This document shows, in pieces, positions 34,192 to 45,487 of a stretch of DNA of 64,000 nt. The DNA is from Dacryopinax spathularia (lineage: Eukaryota > Basidiomycota > Dacrymycetes > Dacrymycetales > Dacrymycetaceae), in assembly GCA_037974965.1 (NCBI GenBank), contig JBBPFI010000001.1, forward strand, positions 1,612,001 to 1,676,000, read 5' to 3'. The stretch's first letter is position 1. Each line of letters begins with the position of its first letter. Below the pieces are notes generated by a model. That model was given only the letters and a program-made list of their open reading frames with translations. It did not search any database and was not told where the DNA came from. Position numbers and translations under genes: made by a program.

Positions 34192-35614
34192 TTACTCCGG
34201 TCCATCAATCAACGTCTTTATGACCCATTTCCCTGCCTTGTCCTTCCCATTCTTCGTAGCCTCGAACGCTTCCACCGCCCTATCAAAGCTGAATCTGTGG
34301 GTGACGAGCGGGGAGAGGTCGATCTTGTGTTGCGCGGCTAGGGCAATGGCTAGGGGGTAGTCGCCGTACTGCGCACGCGTTAGCCGATGCATGAAGCACT
34401 TTCCGGAAAGAGAGGATGGGAAGCGGCGGGAAAGCGAGGGAGAGAGGGAAGGGGTCGGGACTTACGCCGTACCGGAAGGAGCCTTTGATGGTTAGTTCTT
34501 TAGCGATGACGTTGAGGATCGGGATAGTCGCATAGTCCGAGCCCATCCCAATCTGCGTAAACACGCCTTCACACCCACTCGTCAGCTCACCCTCACCAGG
34601 AAAAAGAGAAGGAGAGGCAGACGCACCACCCCGCCTAGCAACAAACACCCCCGTCTGGATACACACCTCCGCACCAGTAGCCTCCAAGACCACATCCGCG
34701 CCTCCCTCCCCCGTCCCCAATACCACTCCCTCCCCCCATCCCATCAGCTCACATACGCCTCTCGCGCACCTCCTCGAATACTCCACCTTCCCCTCGCCCT
34801 CCAGCATCTTCGGCGGGAGGTAGACATGCGTCGCCGCGTAGGACTTTGCGAACTCGAGCCTCGTTGGGTTTATGTCGATCGCTAGGATGCGCGAGGCGCC
34901 AAGGGCGCGGGAGACGGCCATGCATAGCAGGCCGACTGGACCGGCACCGAAGACGGCTACAGTTTGGTTTGCGCTGACGTGGGAGAGGGTGGAGGCTGCG
35001 TGAACCGCCACGCTCAGAGGCTCCATCTGCGCCCGACATCCACATCCGAATCAGCAACGTTTTGTTGTTCAAGCGAAAGAGCAGGACGCACCATCGCCCC
35101 GTCCTCTAGCGACATACTGTCCGGCAGAGGATAGACCATATCCTCCGGCAACTTATACCACCTCGCGAGCGTCCCATCCACAGGAGGAGTAGCAGCGAAC
35201 CTCATCCCCTCACACAGCTCATACGTTCCCCCTTTACACATCCCACACCGTCTGCACATGATCCCCGGCTCCATACACACTTTCTGCCCCGGCTTGAGGG
35301 AACGGACGGCTGAGCCGACGGAGTGGATCAGCCCGGAGGATTCATGTCCCAGGACCATGGGCGAGCGGACGTAGAAGTCGCCTATGTGCCCATGGGTGAG
35401 GAAATGGACGTCCGAGCCGCAGATACCGGTTTTCTTGACTTGTATGAGGACTTCGTCTGGCCCGACTGGAGGGGAGGGTCAGTCAAGGAATCTGGAAGGC
35501 GGGCTGGGGGAGAGATGGGGACGTACGGGTGGGGATAGGACGATCTTCGAACGCTACGTCGTTGATGCCTCGGAGGACGAATGACTTGTTCGTGCCTGCT
35601 GGTTGGTCACCCAT
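34192..35614 (-). CDS. zinc-dependent polyol dehydrogenase (xylitol/L-arabinitol dehydrogenase type)
   Basis: NAD-dependent sorbitol-dehydrogenase-family enzyme, likely xylitol dehydrogenase (xylitol to D-xylulose) or L-arabinitol 4-dehydrogenase in pentose catabolism. ATG 35614 gives MGDQPAGTNKSFVLRGINDV. After an intron near 35470-35527 come the catalytic-zinc Cys (TGICGSDVHF) and GHESSG, which holds the His-Glu ligand pair. The structural-zinc quartet is CRRCGMCKGGTYELC. The cofactor site is GAGPVGLLCM with an acidic residue in IDINPTR, which favours NAD. Later signatures are ELTIKGSFRYG and an FEATKNGKDKAGKWVIKTLI end at TAA 34192. Introns also lie near 35030-35090, 34565-34645 and 34395-34470. 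The upstream ATG at 35698 would add 28 residues before the conserved start. Confidence 0.87.
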
Positions 35615-36400
35615 CTTGCCTTGCTCGTTGTCTAGATCTTGGTAGTCCGGCTTGATAGCTCGCGAGGGGAGACGAGTTCGACAATAGAAAGAAAGCAAGG
35701 CAGCAGGCTATATGTGCCTGCCAGCATTCAAGGCACGCCCCTCATTGTTCAGGAAGGTGAGGAGGCAGCACGGCCCCCTGCTGCACGTTCACGAGGCCAA
35801 GATCCCTGCCAGGACGAGTGTGGAGAATACCGCGGGGTCGGTCCGGCTGCCGTTGTCAGGCGTACGTGCGGGGTATGATCATCCCGTCTCACTTCCCATC
35901 TTCGTCCAAACATCCCATATCTTCTCCTTCCAGCTCAAAGGCAGTCATGAGGTTATCATAGTTCTCAGGCAGCATGAAAATCGTAAGAAGCAGCTGCATT
36001 GCCCGATTCTAACCGCCGTTCCTGGTTCATCGATGGTAAGTATCTTTTGGCGTGCCGTCTAAACAGAACAATGAAAACACAGCCACCAAAACACAACCGC
36101 TCGTCGTCCCTTTGGTCGCGTCGTCGCTGTCGCTCGGCGCGTCGGTGTTCTTCACTTTGGATTGATCTCGACATTGGGCTTATCCTCTCGCTGTCTATCT
36201 CTTAGGCGACTGCTGGGCGCCGTAGTAGCCAGACTGCGCTCTCTTTTGGCGCTTAGTGGGACCAGCATCTCTTAACTCAGTATCCGCCATAAACAAACAA
36301 ATCCGACCTCGACACGACCACGCTCTTTCACCATCCATTCACCACGCCTACGAATCCAGCACTCCTACCTCTCCTACCGGTGGGAGGGTACTGACCAACA
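35615..36400. promoter_or_regulatory. divergent promoter region between polyol dehydrogenase and Uds1-domain genes
   Basis: 786 bases between two divergent ATGs. Open frames here are short and lack family features. No clear TATA element; the stretch after 36200 is C/A-rich, as expected for a leader. Confidence 0.4.
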
Positions 36401-39400
36401 ATGCTCGGCGTCCGCCGCTTCCTAGGCGGCTCAACATCCGACCCACCACCCTCAACATCCCCACCAAAACGCTCAACCTCACCGCTCAAGCCCTCCTCAC
36501 CCACAAAGCTCTCACCCAGCAAATCCCGGCCTTCTGTCGACCTCCCTCTTCCCGCTCCTACTTCTCAGATCGATGGAGGAGGACAAGGGCAGGGGATGAT
36601 GGAAGCCTTTAGGGGATTACCAGAGGGCAGGAAGCCGAATTGGCCGCCGCAGAGCCCTACTAAGCCTACTGCATATACGTTGCCGTACGCTCCCTTTTCT
36701 ATCTGCTGAGAGTGATGCAGATGCTAATGCTGTGGATCTGGGCGTGTAGGACATCCCCTCCACCTGCCTCACCAGGATCGACGGTCAAAGCAGGCCTCTT
36801 CAAGCGTCCTCAATCACGGGGCGCTTCCCCAGCTCCAGCTCCGCCGTCCGCATACACGGACCCATTCCAACCCAAGAGCAGCACGAACACGAACAACAAC
36901 CCGAATACGAACCCAAACGTGAACGGGGCGAACCACACCCCTTCCTCCTCCATCGGGCGAAACCAACCCCGACGCACTCTTACCTCTCTTCCTTCCCTCT
37001 CTGGTTCCTCAGATTCGGAGGACGCAGGCTCGCTCTCTGATGGCAGGCTTCTGCGCCGTGAGCAGGGCGAGAAGGAGAAGAGGTTAAAGAGGAAAAGCAG
37101 CGTTCCTTCCCTTCCTCTCTCCTCAAAGGATTTACAGACCCGCCTAAATGGGCGCGACACACCTGAGAGGAACGCAAACTCATTCGCATACAACAGCCCT
37201 CAAAGCTCGCCCGATCGACCAGCCGCTCGGTCGGCGCCTGCTCGTACTGGTCCGTCTAATGATGCAGGACCAGAACCATACACGCCCGAATGGCGCGTCA
37301 AACATTCCTCCTCTTTGCTCGACACCTCCAACGACCTCCTCCTCTCCCTCCTCGCTTCCCAGGCCATCGTAGACTCGCGCGAGTTCACCCTCCTCTCAAT
37401 GGAAGAAGTCGACGACCTCAAACGCGAACACGCGCTCCTCTCCACCCGCCTCTCGGCCCTCCAAGCGAAACTAAGAACCGAGACGAAGATCAAACGCGCT
37501 GCCGAGTCCCTCGCTCGCTTACACGCGTCGGCAGGGCACAAGCGGATGAGCCTTGCCAGTTCTGAGCAACTGGAAGCCGCAACGCGGAAAGTCGAGCAAG
37601 TTGAGAGGGAGATCGGGAAGGTCGCTGAGCGCGTAGCGGAGGTAGGAAGGAGATTGGGCGAGCACCGGGCTGCCGTTCTTGCGTGGAGTCTGCAAGCGCT
37701 GGAACGGAAGGTCGGGTTGACTCCTGCCTCTTTGGCGGAAGGGGAGGAAGGGGAAGAGGAGTTCTCGAGTAGCGCAACGGCGGTGAGCGACCCTCGATCT
37801 CCCGGCTCCGTCTCTGCGGGTGGGAAATCAGCTGGGACGTCCAGGAGCGGCACCCCCAAATTGGGGCCGGCGAAGTTCACAGGTCCGCACCTTTTTGCAG
37901 GTGCAGAGGGCGCTACGATCCCCCAAGTACCAAAGACGCCCACGGCTCAGAAGCTCGCCGCACTGGAACAGGCTTTACAAGCTTCTCAGCGCGAAGCCGA
38001 GTCCCTCCGCGCACAAGAGGAAGACCTGCGTGAACAGCTGGTTCGCGTTGGGATGCAGAAGCGCGAACGAGAGGGAGAACTAGTGGCGGTTAAAGATGAT
38101 CTTCGAGCGCTGGAAAAGGAACTGGAGAGACTTGAGGGGGAGGAGATTCGTGCAGGCGGTTTACAGGCCGAAGTCCTTGAGCTCCGGAGAGAAAGAGAAG
38201 AGTCCCGCGCAAGAGAAGAGGAGCTAAGGGAGGAGCTGGAGAAGGTCAGGACGGAGCGGGTGAGGGGTGCTAATGCCGAAGCTGAGGAACGAGTTCGGAG
38301 GGCTGAGGAGCGGGTCAGGGAAGTGGAGGAGAGACTGAGGGGGAAGGAAGAGACTTGGGCTGCTAGGGATCGGGTGAGGGAAGAGAGGCTGGGGGAGCTG
38401 GAAGCGATGGAGAGGGGGGTATTGAGGCTTGTTCGGGAACATGCTTCGAACGATGAGGAGCCGCTCGGGGTGCTGGAGAGGCTGCTCTCTGGTCTGAAGG
38501 GGCTGGAGAGGGAGAAGAAGGATTGGGAGGAGGAACGTCGCAGGTTGAGGTTGGAGGCGGACGACGCGAGGGAGAAGATGGCTCGCGAGGTCGAGGTTGC
38601 ACGCAGGGAAATGGAGAGCGTGCGCCGCGAGCTCGCTGCGCACGTGCAGTCTCACTCCCGCCCCTCTTCGCCAGAGAAACGCGCCTCTCAAACGCAAGCC
38701 AAGGAAGACGAGGCTCGCCGTGCATATACTCGCTTGATTTCCGCCCTGCAAGAACTGTGGCACGCTCTCCCCTCTGCCGAAGCGCGTGCTCAGTCCGGCT
38801 TGGGCAGGAGCAGGAGCCGCACGCCCACGAGCGCTACGAGTCCCACCACTGCTGTTCGTCCCGGAGGGATCAGCCCGACTGGCAGCGCAGCCGGCGGGAC
38901 CGGCGGGAACAGCAGTCTGAGCGACATGGACGTCCGCACCCTCAAGCAGCTCTACGGCGACGCCTCCCGCTCCGCCTCCTCCTCCGCGCAAGGTCATTCC
39001 CCCACAAACAGCATGGAAAGCTTCACGGTCGACGCATTCGTCGCGAGGTGCAAAGCGCTCATGGCGGACGACAAGGCGCTCATGGAGCGGCTTATCCGGT
39101 TCGCGCAGGCGCATGATTTGTTGAAGGCGAATGCGGAGAGGAGTCAGAGGCTGGCACAGGAGGGGAGGGTCGGGATGGAGACGTATCAGAAGCAGGTTAG
39201 GGCGCTGGAGGAGAGGTTGCAGGGGACTGCGCAGCGGGAGGCCGCTTTGTACGTATCCCCCCCACCCTTCTATGCTGCGAGAGTAGCAGTGCTGACCTTC
39301 TGTGACAGACTTGCGGAGATCTCCGACCTTCAGCGAGCGATCGAGGAGGCCCGCTCTGCCAAGCGCGCTCTAGAGGAACAAGCCGCCCTCCAAGCCGAGA

Positions 39401-39675
39401 CGTGTCACTCCCTCAGCGAAGCGAACAAAGTCCTCTCCGCGCGTGCCCTCGCCCTAGCAGCCGAGGCAGCCGACGCCCCCCAAGCCGCACGAACGAAAGT
39501 CGAAGCGCAGGTCGCTGAGCTCAAGCGGGCGCTACAGGAGGCGCAGGAGGAAGTGGACGCGATAAAGCGGGCTGAGGTTAGCCAGAGGGCGCAGTTGCTC
39601 GATGAGCTTAATATGGCTCAGACGGAGAATCAGACGTTGAGGGACCAGCTGAGGGCGAGGTCGGCTATGAAGTAG
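36401..39675 (+). CDS. coiled-coil protein with Uds1 (up-regulated during septation) domain
   Basis: Three exons (36401-36684, 36750-39248, 39309-39675) give 1049 aa. The first ~240 residues are Ser/Pro/Asn-rich and disordered. The segment EWRVKHSSSLLDTSNDLLLS, followed by SREFTLLSMEEVDDLKREHA and LLSTRLSALQAKLRTETKIK, is the Uds1 domain of fungal septation-linked proteins. From about residue 430 on there are long heptad-rich Glu/Arg/Leu coiled coils, broken by a Ser/Thr/Gly linker around 700-760, then a helical block (FVARCKALMADDKALMERLI) and a final coiled coil. A role at the septum or cortex is inferred from the domain name only. The last intron (60 nt) contains no stop and keeps the frame, so retention would add 20 residues. 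Confidence 0.82.
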
Positions 39676-40018
39676 ACCTTCGTGCTGCTCCCCTCGCTTT
39701 GCATCCTGGCTCTTAATTGTTCTTGTTTAATTCGACTTCGGTAGTCTTTCCCTTCGATGAACTTGTTGTGCTATACCCTTTCCCCCAGGATATCTAGAAA
39801 TCGTAGGATAATGTTGTAATATCTCACTTCCTCTTTCAGCTCACAGTACCCCACACTAATATTGCTGGCAATAACCCACATCACCTCTACCCATCACCAC
39901 CCCACTTCTCTCAAAACCACAACGAGTGAACATGATGCAAAGGGGTATATTGCACACCAAATACACGCGAGCAAATCACACGAACCGACGATACGCAGCA
40001 GTGAGCAGCAGCGAGCGA
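39676..40018. other. convergent 3' intergenic region
   Basis: 343 bases between the Uds1-domain gene and the minus-strand Grn1-domain gene; terminators only, nothing recognised. Confidence 0.4.
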
Positions 40019-41012
40019 TCAAAAGAACTTGCCAAAATCATACGCCTCTTCACCCTCCTTCACCTGGGCAGTGCCCTTCCCTTTCCGTCCACCAGCAGCA
40101 GCAGATGCATTACCGACTTTCTTCCCGTTTGGGGCGGCGCTGACGGAGGGGGCGAAGGAGACCTTTTTGGAGGGTTTTGATGGTGGGGGTTTGGGTTTTG
40201 AGCTCGAGGGCTGCTCTTCGTCGTCGTCTTCCTCCCTGTCATCTTCGTCCTCATCCTCCTCCTCCATATCATCCTCGTCCTCATCTTCCTCCTCCATATC
40301 GTCAGCACCCCCATCCATCACCTCATCATCACCCCCAAACCCAGTCCACTCTTCCTCCTCCTCCCCTACCTCTGCCCCCGCACCTCTCCCAACCGGGACA
40401 AGCTGCGGCACCTCCTCCTCCTCCCCATCCCCCTCCCCCTCCCGATCCTCGTCCTGCTGCAGGACCGTCGTGGTGGCAGAAGCGATCGCGACAGAGCTGA
40501 CGATCACACTGCTCGTCCTTGGTCTTTCTTGGCTGCTTTCGCCTTCGGCTTCACGCTCTTTTGCGAGGCGCTTGAGTTCTTTTCGTCGGAGTTTGTCTTC
40601 CTCTGCCTATTGAGACGATCAGAACTGTGCACGGATTAGGTCCACGGGGGGAAGAAGAGGGACGTACGATTCTTCGTTCCTCTGCGATCTCAGCTAGGAT
40701 CTGGGCTCTCATCGAGGCAGGCAAGGAGCTGGGAATGCCTGGGTCTTTCGGTTTCCCTACCCAAGCATCTTCACATTAGCACCCCATGAAGAGAGAAGGA
40801 GAGAAGTAGAGAGGGGAACGCACGAGACTTCCACTGCGGGTTCTTCTTCGCCTCCCTCTTAGCCTTCCTCCGACTCTCATGCACCTTATGCTTGATCTTT
40901 TCCCGTTGGTGGGTCGTACCCCTTTTGCTGGTCTCTACCGTTACCCACTCGTCAGCTCCTCCATATTTACTAAAGGGGTGACTGGGGACTGACTCTTTCT
41001 TATGCGGACCAT
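40019..41012 (-). CDS. short nucleolar-type protein: Grn1 (GNL3 N-terminal) domain plus acidic tail, no GTPase domain
   Basis: Four exons (40994-41012, 40824-40934, 40668-40756, 40019-40606) give 268 aa. After MVRIRK the protein reads KTSKRGTTHQREKIKHKVHE, SRRKAKREAKKNPQWKS, then KPKDPGIPSSLP and AQILAEIAEER. This is the Grn1 domain that opens nucleostemin/GNL3/Nug1-family ribosome-biogenesis GTPases. Those proteins continue into a circularly permuted GTPase (DARxP, NKxD, GxxNVGKS). None of these motifs occurs here. Instead there is a helical Lys/Arg/Glu segment, a very acidic block with two near-perfect copies of DDMEEEDEDE, and a Lys-rich end (SKPSKKVSFAP, YDFGKFF). A nucleolar 60S-assembly role is inferred. 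It may be a distinct family that keeps only the RNA/pre-60S-binding module. Confidence 0.75.
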
Positions 41013-41769
41013 TTTGGTTGTGTTAGTGGTTGGGAGGTAGGAAGAGGGGGAGGGGTTGAGGGTAACTTTTTGCAGAGAGGTCAGGGACCGATGGGTTGGG
41101 CGCCAAAAATAATTGGAGGGTTCGGGGTCTTTGGGGATGGGCTACTTTGGTTTAGGGGTCCTCACTGCGGTGTCGAACGGTGGGCTGCGTACCAAAGACG
41201 ACGACGACGAAGGTGTAACCGCGTAGAACTCAGCCCAAGCTCAGCACCCATGTAGTTATTACTCCTTTTCGTGTACCAGAAGAAGCATTCCCATTCCCCG
41301 CGGACTAAGGAAAAGTGATCCCAAAACTGATAGCCGCACTCTGGGAAAGTGCAATGCTTTGTAGGCGTGTTCATTTCTGTAAACAGCAGGGCCAGAATTC
41401 TCCCGGCGTGCGGCGACCAAGAAGAAGGAGAAGGCGGTCTTATCCATACATCTAGCACTCGATAGGGGTACGATATCGATTATCTTTGTACACTTTGATA
41501 TCGAACACCTGGTGGAAGGCTCGGCAGCCGGTGTCGATGTGCGATCGATTGTGTCAGTTCGGCGGAGGATGGCCGAATATGGCAAGTGGACAGGGTGTCG
41601 TTCCCCGCAAACCGACCGACTTCCGCTTTGTGTCGGTTACTGTCACTCACATCGTCCATCGTCGCCGCATCGTCCGCTGGCATATATAGCCATAACCTCA
41701 TCCCACTTATCGTACCTCCATCGCACCCATCGCACCCATCGCTACTGGTCTATCTAAAGGGATATAGGG
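41013..41769. promoter_or_regulatory. divergent promoter region between Grn1-domain and F-box genes
   Basis: 757 bases. The part next to the F-box gene has CATATATAGCC near 41681, a possible TATA element about 85 bases before ATG 41770. Repeated (C)CATCGCACC units lie at 41716-41740. No further gene supported. Confidence 0.4.
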
Positions 41770-43584
41770 ATGAAGGACCACATCAGTGCCAGTGCTATTG
41801 GGATGAACGGCCACCACTACTGCTCCTATCCGCGTCCACCGCGCAACATCAGAGACCTCCCCTTCGACTGCCTCCAACACGTCCTCTCCTTCCTCCAACC
41901 AATCGACGTCACTGCCCTCCTCTCCACCTGTCGAGCCCTCGCTCGTTGGAGACACGAAGAGTCCATCTGGCGCCGTCTTTGCCTTCAATACGGCGTATCG
42001 GACGTAACGCACTTCCCGAAACAGTCGTTCTACTACGTCTACACCCGGCTGCTGCATCAGTATGGCGGGCTCCTGGGCTTGTGGGCCAGCGACATGCCGT
42101 ACAAGGGCAATATCCTCGAGTTCCGGCTTGACCCAGGAGGGGGAAAAGAAGGGACACAGAAAGGCGGGATATGGGGCTACGTATGGCGCTTCCCCGAGTT
42201 CGGCCAAGGGCTGGAGAGTACAGACGACTCGGACGAGGAGGCGGACGAGCCGCTCCGCTTACCCGAGAACGGGCTTGGAGTGGACCGCACGCAGCTATTG
42301 CACGTCGCGCTGGGCGTCCCGCACCGACCGAGGCTGCACCGAATACTCCGGATCGGGTTCGAAGACCCCGCCCCCTTGCCCGACCAGCTCGAGAATGGCG
42401 ACTCGCAGGACACGTACGACCTCCTGGCCGAACCGCAAGTCACCTGCTTCTCCCCCGACCAACACAACACCTCCAACCCTCTCTCCGCCCATCTCCCGCT
42501 CACGACCCTCCGCCCCCACTCAGTCCAGCTCCAAATAACGGCCGAGTCCCATGAAGGCTACGTCGTTTCCCACCCCTACGGCTCGTCCACCCACCCAGCC
42601 TTCCCGCCCCGTCAGCCCCAGCCCGACTCAGCCACATTCAGCGGGTTCTACGACCCCCTGCACGCCATGCCGCGTTTGCCCAAACTCCTACTCCCGGAGT
42701 TCGCGCGGAAGACCGACACACCGCGCTACCCTATAACGGTGCATAACTCGCCCTCTGACCTCCCCGTCCCGCCCGCGCTGGTAGTTAAGTGCAAAGAGTT
42801 TCCCTGCACGCATCATTTCCCGCCCATTCCATTCCGGTTCGACCGTTCTTTCCCGCCCTTATACTTCCCCCTTCGCTCAGCCGTACAACCCGGCATACCG
42901 CCCTCAGACCCGGCATGGACACCAGAGAGCCTCACAGGTCTCTGGCTCGGCGCGTACGGACCACACGGGACCGAAGTCCTCCATCTCGAAGTCCTGCACG
43001 AGCCCGAGGCAGACTGGCACGGCGAGGGCAAGATGGTCCGAGCGACAAAAGTGACGGGGGACGTGAACGTTCCGCGTGGGACGTGGACATGGACGTTCTT
43101 TGCTGGGCGGGAGCGGGAGCTGGGTGCCGGCCCGGGGCAGGGGCAGGGGCAAGGGCAGGGGGAGGAGCAGGGGATGGCGAGTGATCAGCTGATGGAGGTG
43201 CTGGGGGATTTGAGGGCGTGTAGGGTTTTTGTGGGGCAGGGGATGACGAGCAGTCATGGGTTTTTGTATGTCCCTTTCTTATCTCCTCTCATCTCCTCTC
43301 CCTCCTCTCCCTCTCTCTCCTCATCCTCCTCTCCCGTCTTCCTCTCCCCCTTTCTCTCACCTAGCCTCCTCTTCCGCTCCCCATTCTCCACTTCTCTCTT
43401 CTCCTTTGTTCTTGCGACCTCTAGTTCTGCGACAGTCACTGACTAGTTACATATGGATAGTGACGGCCGCCAAGCGCTCTCATTCCTCGACGTGGCCGTC
43501 ACAGGTCCCAATACGATAAAGATCGACTGGCACGACCTGGATCACGTTAGCACTTATAGGCGATATCGAGGTCCACGAGCCTGA
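41770..43584 (+). CDS. F-box protein
   Basis: Two exons (41770-43265 and 43461-43584) give 539 aa. Residues ~25-70 form the F-box: NIRDLPFDCLQHVLSFLQPI, then VTALLSTCRALARWRHEES and IWRRLC. It would bind Skp1 and act as substrate receptor of an SCF ubiquitin ligase. Downstream, QYGGLLGLWASD and EFRLDP, then LTGLWLGAYGPHGTEVLHLE and the final FLDVAVTGPNTIKIDWHDLD with HVSTYRRYRG, resemble the beta-rich C-terminal region shared by fungal F-box proteins of this layout. A Gly-Gln repeat (GQGQGQGQGEEQG) sits near residue 460. The intron is 195 nt and CT-rich, far longer than others here. The AG at 43459-43460 is the acceptor that gives the conserved C-terminal frame. Confidence 0.82.
43266..43460 (+). 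repeat. CT-rich low-complexity intron of the F-box gene
   Basis: The intron is dominated by TCCTCTCC-type pyrimidine repeats (43270-43410). A likely branch site CTGAC lies at 43437-43443. The AG four bases after it is too close, so the AG at 43460 is the probable acceptor. Confidence 0.6.
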
Positions 43585-44170
43585 GCCTGAAGGTCCACCG
43601 CTCCGCCGCAACGGAGTTGGCTTGGATGGTCGCCTCTCCGCTTGGATCTCGGGACCTCGGGATCTTGGGATATGAATACATGGTTTGGTTATCCTTATTT
43701 CTATCATCTATCGTCTATCGTCTGGATCTGGTGTGGTGGATGATCTCTGTCGTTTTGGAGTCTGGCTATCCTGTTACTTGAAATTCTGCGACTGTTTCGT
43801 TTCTCGTTCGACTAGTGCAAGGGCGGGCGGACAAGGCTGGACCTCGCCTTCGGGCAAGTCGACACGCACGCACGCTGCGTCACCTTGCAAGCGCTCTACA
43901 TCGGTCTGATGGTGCTGGTCCATCCATAACATCCACGGTAGAGAATCGTCCGACTTTCTCCGTTCCTAACTCAACGCATTCAAGATGTCAAACGGCTCCT
44001 CAACGTCCGCAAACTCTACTCTCGACATGAAGCTCTAGCGATTCTCGTCTCCCGCACCCGTGCACGCACACGCAGGGAGGGAGAAGGCTGCACTCGGACT
44101 GAGCATGTGGTCATGCATCGTCTTGTCTAATGTACTTCGGCTACGACTACAGTACAGTACGGGTCATACA
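43585..44170. other. convergent 3' intergenic region before the methyltransferase array
   Basis: 586 bases between the F-box gene and the first minus-strand methyltransferase. No recognised gene, RNA or repeat. Confidence 0.4.
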
Positions 44171-45206
44171 TCAAAGCGGCTTCGTGGCCGTCCAGATGAT
44201 ATACGGTAGAGAATGGGAGGTTTTCCTCCATTCCGCCGCCATGTCGTCCAAGAAGGCGTCGAACCCTTCCTCCGTATCGGCCATACCGAGACCTGCAGCA
44301 ACGGACTCAACAACCCTTTTCTTCGAGGGGAAAGGAACCATACCTCCGAGTTTGACAGCAGCCCCTTTCATAGCCCGCCAAGCTTCGATCGACGAGCGCA
44401 GCGCATCTGTCCCCTTCCCATCAACAGCAAGCGGGACATCAACGACCTCCGCCCTCACATCCACAAACCCAGCAGCCTCGAGCAAACCCGCAATCTTGGG
44501 AAACATATCCGGATCGATCTTCCGAAATGCGCAAAGCGCCTTCAACGCATCCCGAGCCCGCGTGGTGAGAGGCGGCAGGTCGACGTCAGCACGCATGCTC
44601 CAGAGAATATCGAGCTCTCGAAGCTGTATCATCCCACCCGGCCTCAGGACGCGGAAATATCCCTCGATGCAGGTCTTCCAAGCGTCTGCGCTGAATGCTA
44701 GCGCCATCAAGCTCTGGTGGACGAACGCAAACTTGCGGGTCCATTCCGTGGGTAGGGAGAGGCTGGACTGGATAGCGAAAGTCTGGTTATGAAGTGGAGG
44801 GGGAAAGAGGCGGGATTCGATGTCGATCCCTACTAAAGAAATGGAGGGCGAGACGATCGCAGCGACATCGTTCAGCCAGATGCCTGTTTTGCGTCACGTC
44901 TAGGGCTGGAAGCAGATGAGCGAGATGGGCTTACCCGTTCCGGTACCGGCATCGAGGATCGAGTCCCGGTCAAGCAAGGTTAATCCTTTCGGCAGGAGCT
45001 CTGCAGCGTTCGACCGAAGGGCACGATACTGCAACTCGAGCCTACGCTGCGAGTCAGATTCCGATAGGAACTGTTGGTATTGGTACGAAGACGGGCCTGG
45101 ATTTCTCTTCTTCGTCTGATGGCAGGAGATACGTTTCTGCCGCGTAGTATCTCGCGGGTTGGGCATTATCGTTTGGGGGTGCTTTGGGTGTGGATACTTC
45201 GGTCAT
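44171..45206 (-). CDS. SAM-dependent methyltransferase 1 of the array (UMTA/LaeA-like)
   Basis: Class I SAM-dependent methyltransferase, the most 3' member of a six-gene array. It starts MTEVSTPKAPPNDNAQPARY and shares the family N-terminal signature YYAAETYLLPSDEEEK. Motif I is LDAGTGTG, joined by an intron (near 44885-44933) to IWLNDV. Motif II holds the acidic pair in LVGIDIESRLFPPP. Then come VHQSLMALAFSADAWK, YFRVLRPGGMIQLRELD (post-I/motif III) and a C-terminal FDAFLDDMAAEWRK ... TATKPL. An intron is also inferred at ~45064-45105. It differs from its neighbours in VHQSLM instead of VHQRLM, and the final-exon intron of the others is not needed here. Substrate is unknown; small-molecule or protein targets are both possible. 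Confidence 0.85.
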
Positions 45207-45254
45207 GTTGGATGGCCCGTAGGGAAGTAGGCTATATCTGTTGGGACCTAGGAA

Positions 45255-45264
45255 CCTTTTATAG
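45255..45264 (-). promoter_or_regulatory. TATA box of methyltransferase 1
   Basis: Minus-strand CTATAAAAGG about 55 bases before ATG 45206; a further ATAAGG-type site lies near 45340. This supports ATG 45206 over the in-frame ATG at 45293, which lies upstream of the TATA box. Confidence 0.5.
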
Positions 45265-45487
45265 CTCGTCATTGCTGCACGAATCCCTCCCATCTACACG
45301 TACGCATACTGTCACATACACGAGCGTATTCGCCGGACCTTATAAAAGGCCGACGCTAAGTAGAGTCGAAAGCGAATAAGCGACCGTCACGCCCGCATTG
45401 GACCGCACGATCACATTCTCGACCCTACGCGGCACACTCCTCGGTTCCGCAATTTACCTCTTTGCTCGCTCGCCCAACTCGGATTTC

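Noticed and set aside
38224-39114. 296 codon open frame on the minus strand inside the Uds1-domain gene
   Set aside because: It is the antisense shadow of Glu/Arg-rich coiled-coil coding sequence with high GC; it has no family motifs, and the plus-strand frame has clear domains.
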